NCBI GenBank assembly: GCA_046297935.1
Contig: JBKBHA010000005.1
Span: forward strand, 186,001-250,000
Direction: 5' to 3'
DNA: 64,000 nucleotides
DNA from: CAYMZZ01 sp046297935
GTDB taxonomy: Bacteria; Bacteroidota; Bacteroidia; Chitinophagales; Chitinophagaceae
Each line of letters begins with the position of its first letter. The first letter of the stretch is position 1. Under the pieces are notes generated by a model. It worked only from the letters and a program-made list of their open reading frames with translations, made no database searches and was not told the origin of the DNA. The position numbers and the translations under genes were made by a program. Below are positions 62,399-64,000 of the stretch, piece after piece.

Positions 62399-62427
62399 TT
62401 GGGTTCGTTGGGCAGCAAATGTAAAGC

Positions 62428-62520
62428 CCTCCACCCACCCCTCCCTAAAGAGGGGGAGAATTTTTTGTTCAAAACGAAATGGCCTTTTTTTCCTCCCTTC
62501 AGGGAGGGGCAGGGGATGGC
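62428..62520. repeat. C/G-rich inverted repeat after the VOC gene
   Basis: Left half CCTCCACCCACCCCTCCC with CTAAAGAGGGGGAG, right half CCTCCCTTCAGGGAGGGGC. The halves can form hairpins alone or together. It resembles 61301-61352. Confidence 0.7.
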
Positions 62521-62528
62521 CTGAGTGT

Positions 62529-62990
62529 TCAGGGCTGGAAATCATTATTTATTTCAATCCAGTACCCATCCGGATCCTGAAACCAGATCTGTTTTTTTCC
62601 GTCTGGCCGAAGGGTGACCTGTCCTTTTTCGCCCAACCAGTTCTCGAAGGGAATCTTGCGTTCGTTGAGTTTGAAAATATAGGCTTCAATGGAGGGCACC
62701 GAAAAGCAGAGGTGGTTATTCTTGTTTTTTTCTATCGGTTTTTCTGCGCCGCTGATCACGTGCAACTGGCCCATGCCGCCCAGATTAAACCAGGCATGTT
62801 TGCCGTCGTGAAATGGCTCAGGAATAGTATCGAGGCCGATGGTTTCCGCGTAGAAGCGAGCGCTTACAGCCAGATCTTTCACATAAATGGCCAGGTGGTT
62901 GAGCCGGGGCCCGCTCTGTGCGGAGGCCGATCTTAAATCGACGTTTAATGCCATGATGGTCAGTATTAGTGCGAGTACAATCTGCCGCAT
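62529..62990 (-). CDS. VOC (glyoxalase-like) family protein with signal peptide
   Basis: 153 residues: signal peptide (cut near RSASAQ), then a vicinal-oxygen-chelate domain (RLNHLAIYVKDLAVSARFYAETIGLD ... NHLCFSVPSIEAYIFKLNERKI ... KQIWFQDPDGYWIEIN). Putative metal ligands are His32, His about 96 and the final Glu. Export of a VOC protein is less common than a cytosolic location. Reaction unknown. Confidence 0.85.
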   Translation of the reverse strand: MRQIVLALILTIMALNVDLRSASAQSGPRLNHLAIYVKDLAVSARFYAETIGLDTIPEPFHDGKHAWFNLGGMGQLHVISGAEKPIEKNKNNHLCFSVPSIEAYIFKLNERKIPFENWLGEKGQVTLRPDGKKQIWFQDPDGYWIEINNDFQP

Positions 62991-63042
62991 AAAGGTTTGT
63001 TTTATCGGCCGTCAAGTTAGGGAAAATTTAAGCGGAAAGGCT

Positions 63043-63050
63043 TAGTTTTG
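63043..63050 (+). promoter_or_regulatory. Candidate -7 element upstream of the tRNA-Arg locus
   Basis: TAGTTTTG matches TAnnTTTG and lies 40 bp before the tRNA remnant. It may be the original tRNA-Arg promoter, now driving the nuclease cassette and the intact tRNA behind it. Confidence 0.4.
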
Positions 63051-63089
63051 CGACTCCTTTCCCAGGTCGGTAGCGTTGTCGGAGAGTTT

Positions 63090-63177
63090 GGTCCCGTAGT
63101 TCAATGGATAGAATACCTGCCTGTCTCCCTTCGGGAGATAAACCGGCAGGCAGGGAAGTTTCCTAAACTTTTGATGC
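63090..63177 (+). pseudogene. Broken 5' copy of tRNA-Arg(CCU)
   Basis: 63090-63115 equals nucleotides 1-26 of the intact tRNA at 63434, and 63155-63177 equals nucleotides 27-49 (anticodon arm with CCT). Between them is a 39-nt insert, and the T arm and 3' acceptor strand are missing. It cannot fold to a functional tRNA. At 63161-63184 CCTAAAC can instead pair with GTTTAGG. Confidence 0.9.
63116..63154 (+). repeat. 39-nt hairpin inserted at the tRNA 26/27 boundary
   Basis: CCTGCCTG (63116-63123) pairs with CAGGCAGG (63147-63154), and TCTCCC pairs with GGGAGA inside around a TTC loop; eight bases stay unpaired on the 3' side. It is placed exactly between the D arm and the anticodon stem. The ends resemble short CCTGCC/GGCAGG palindromes. 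Confidence 0.85.
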
Positions 63178-63203
63178 GGTTTAGGTAAAAAACAAAGGAG
63201 GAG

Positions 63204-63443
63204 ATGATTTTTGTGTATGCATTGGTAAGTGAGTTGAATGGCGATATTTACGTGGGAATGTCGGCCGATGTGGCCAAAAGGCTAAAAGAACACAACGCTG
63301 GAAAGAGTAGGTACACGAAAGCGTACCGTCCATGGAAAGTCTTGTTCACAGAGGTGCATCCCGATCGTGTTGCTGCAAGGAAAAGAGAAAGATATTTGAA
63401 ATCGGGAGTAGGTAAAGAATTCCTGAAATCGCTGGTCCCGTAG
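63204..63443 (+). CDS. Small GIY-YIG nuclease-domain protein
   Basis: 79 residues, one compact GIY-YIG domain: VYAL and IYVGMS form the paired motif, Arg in AKRLKEHNAGKS, PWK, and the metal-binding Glu in ARKRERYLKS. Single-domain proteins of this size (UPF0213-like) are nucleases or putative homing-type endonucleases. AAAGGAGG (63194-63201) lies only 2 nt before the ATG. The last codons (GTC CCG TAG) are the first nucleotides of the intact tRNA-Arg gene, so the ORF overlaps the tRNA by 10 bp. The gene lies between a broken and a complete copy of the same tRNA. Confidence 0.9.
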   Translation: MIFVYALVSELNGDIYVGMSADVAKRLKEHNAGKSRYTKAYRPWKVLFTEVHPDRVAARKRERYLKSGVGKEFLKSLVP

Positions 63444-63505
63444 TTCAATGGATAGAATAGAAGTTTCCTAAACTTTTGATGCAGGTTCGATTCCTGCCGG
63501 GACTA
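63434..63505 (+). tRNA. tRNA-Arg (anticodon CCU)
   Basis: 72 nt with a full cloverleaf: acceptor GGTCCCG/CGGGACT (first pair G-U), D stem GTTC/GAAT, anticodon stem GAAGT/ACTTT with loop TTCCTAA (anticodon CCT, positions 63467-63469), variable TGAT, T stem GCAGG/CCTGC with loop TTCGATT. CCA is not encoded. Decodes AGG. Its own promoter is probably upstream of the nuclease cassette. Confidence 0.95.
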
Positions 63506-64000
63506 CTAATTTTTGATTTCACAGGTTTGTCCGTGTATTGTTTTTCAATACTTAATATATCGATTTTCTGTTCTTCAATTTTGTTTGGTTGGCCAATTTG
63601 TTGGCAATTCTTGGATTTCTTGATTGCATAATTGATTAAGTTGAAAGGTTAAAAGTTGTGCAGAACTTTATCCTTTTGAGAATGTGAGTTCTGCTCTTGT
63701 TTGTGTGAATTAAGCTTAGATTGGACTTCAAACGCTGAGGGATTTAGTGTAATTACTCGCTTCTTGCTCAATTTCGCTTGCCCCTTTAAGTCTGTCGGAT
63801 TGTGGTTTAAAAGCTTACCCTTTGACTTGTTTCGAATATTTTATTTATCTCACAAGTAAATTAAAACCTTGATCATGAAAAAGAGTAGGGATATATGTGA
63901 TGCAATTGCATACCTCGCAATACTGAAAGGCTTAAACCCATAATTGAGCTCTCCTTTTCACTCTATTCGTTTTTTGACCTTGATACTTATAGGTTGAATT
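63506..64000. other. AT-rich stretch without a gene
   Basis: No reading frame of useful length and no RNA gene seen after the tRNA. Short frames (for example 22 codons from 63876) have no recognisable character. Composition is more AT-rich than the rest of the window. Confidence 0.5.

Noticed and set aside
62399..62545. N-terminal extension of the nucleoid-associated protein
   Set aside because: The added residues are a translation of the C/G-rich repeat; the family starts at the Met at 62398.
1..64000. Prophage, integrative element or defence island
   Set aside because: No integrase, transposase, phage structural, restriction or Cas genes were found; apart from the GIY-YIG cassette the accessory content is repeats.

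Overview
The window reads as a chromosomal segment of a Bacteroidota bacterium, most likely a member of the Chitinophagaceae/Chitinophagales. The reasons are a secreted protein with a type IX secretion (Por) sorting domain, a SusC-like carboxypeptidase-regulatory/TonB-dependent receptor, -7 promoter elements of the TAnnTTTG type ahead of several genes, little use of Shine-Dalgarno sites, a 34-residue ribosomal protein THX gene, and lineage-typical families (DUF4286, DUF2339, TPR-histidine kinases with LuxR regulators, two-gene methionine synthase). No phage, plasmid, transposase or CRISPR genes were seen. Gene density is high and most of the window is ordinary housekeeping DNA.

Layout. 1-2.3 kb: a leftward four-gene operon (DoxX-like protein, DUF2071, methyltransferase-like membrane protein, small membrane protein). 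2.4-4.2 kb: PhoR/PhoB-type two-component pair. 4.5-8.5 kb: a secreted 733-residue protein with a possible clan CD cysteine-peptidase signature, and an MsbA-like ABC exporter. 8.7-13.0 kb: atpBEFHA, ended by a strong terminator with no atpG behind it. 13.0-13.5 kb: a diverged tandem duplication of that terminator plus the 3' end of the convergent gene. 13.3-17.8 kb: a tightly packed leftward operon starting with isocitrate dehydrogenase and including Sua5-type threonylcarbamoyl-AMP synthase, divergent from a LysR regulator. 18.86-19.34 kb: 31 copies of a 15-bp unit, each containing a 12-bp palindrome. 19.8-25.8 kb: T9SS substrate, TonB receptor, periplasmic protein, two paralogous membrane proteins and a winged-helix regulator. 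26.6-29.1 kb: ABC-2 transporter and a LolA-like protein. 29.4-32.1 kb: rplM-rpsI-rpsB-tsf, with pyrH at 35.1 kb after a second two-component pair. 36.4-48.5 kb: mixed housekeeping genes (pdxH, THX, HU, xth, LOG, SemiSWEET, HAD, LytS/LytTR pair, S41 peptidase, RDD). 48.6-53.2 kb: split metH and recR. 53.2-63.0 kb: lipoprotein, helicase-nuclease, SRPBCC, GH20, TPR, nucleoid-associated and VOC proteins.

The most unusual region is 63.09-63.51 kb. A broken 5' copy of tRNA-Arg(CCU), itself interrupted by a 39-nt hairpin, lies upstream of a small GIY-YIG nuclease gene whose last two codons and stop are supplied by the first nucleotides of an intact tRNA-Arg(CCU). This looks like a small nuclease cassette that inserted into a tRNA gene and rebuilt it.

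A second theme is the number of unrelated inverted word-array repeats placed at gene ends: heptamer arrays at 35.9-36.1 kb, octamer arrays at 38.5 and 48.6 kb, a perfect 46-bp inverted repeat at 58.4 kb and G-rich repeats around 61.3 and 62.4 kb. Three of them lie exactly between convergent genes, which suggests a role as bidirectional transcription ends or as tolerated selfish hairpins.
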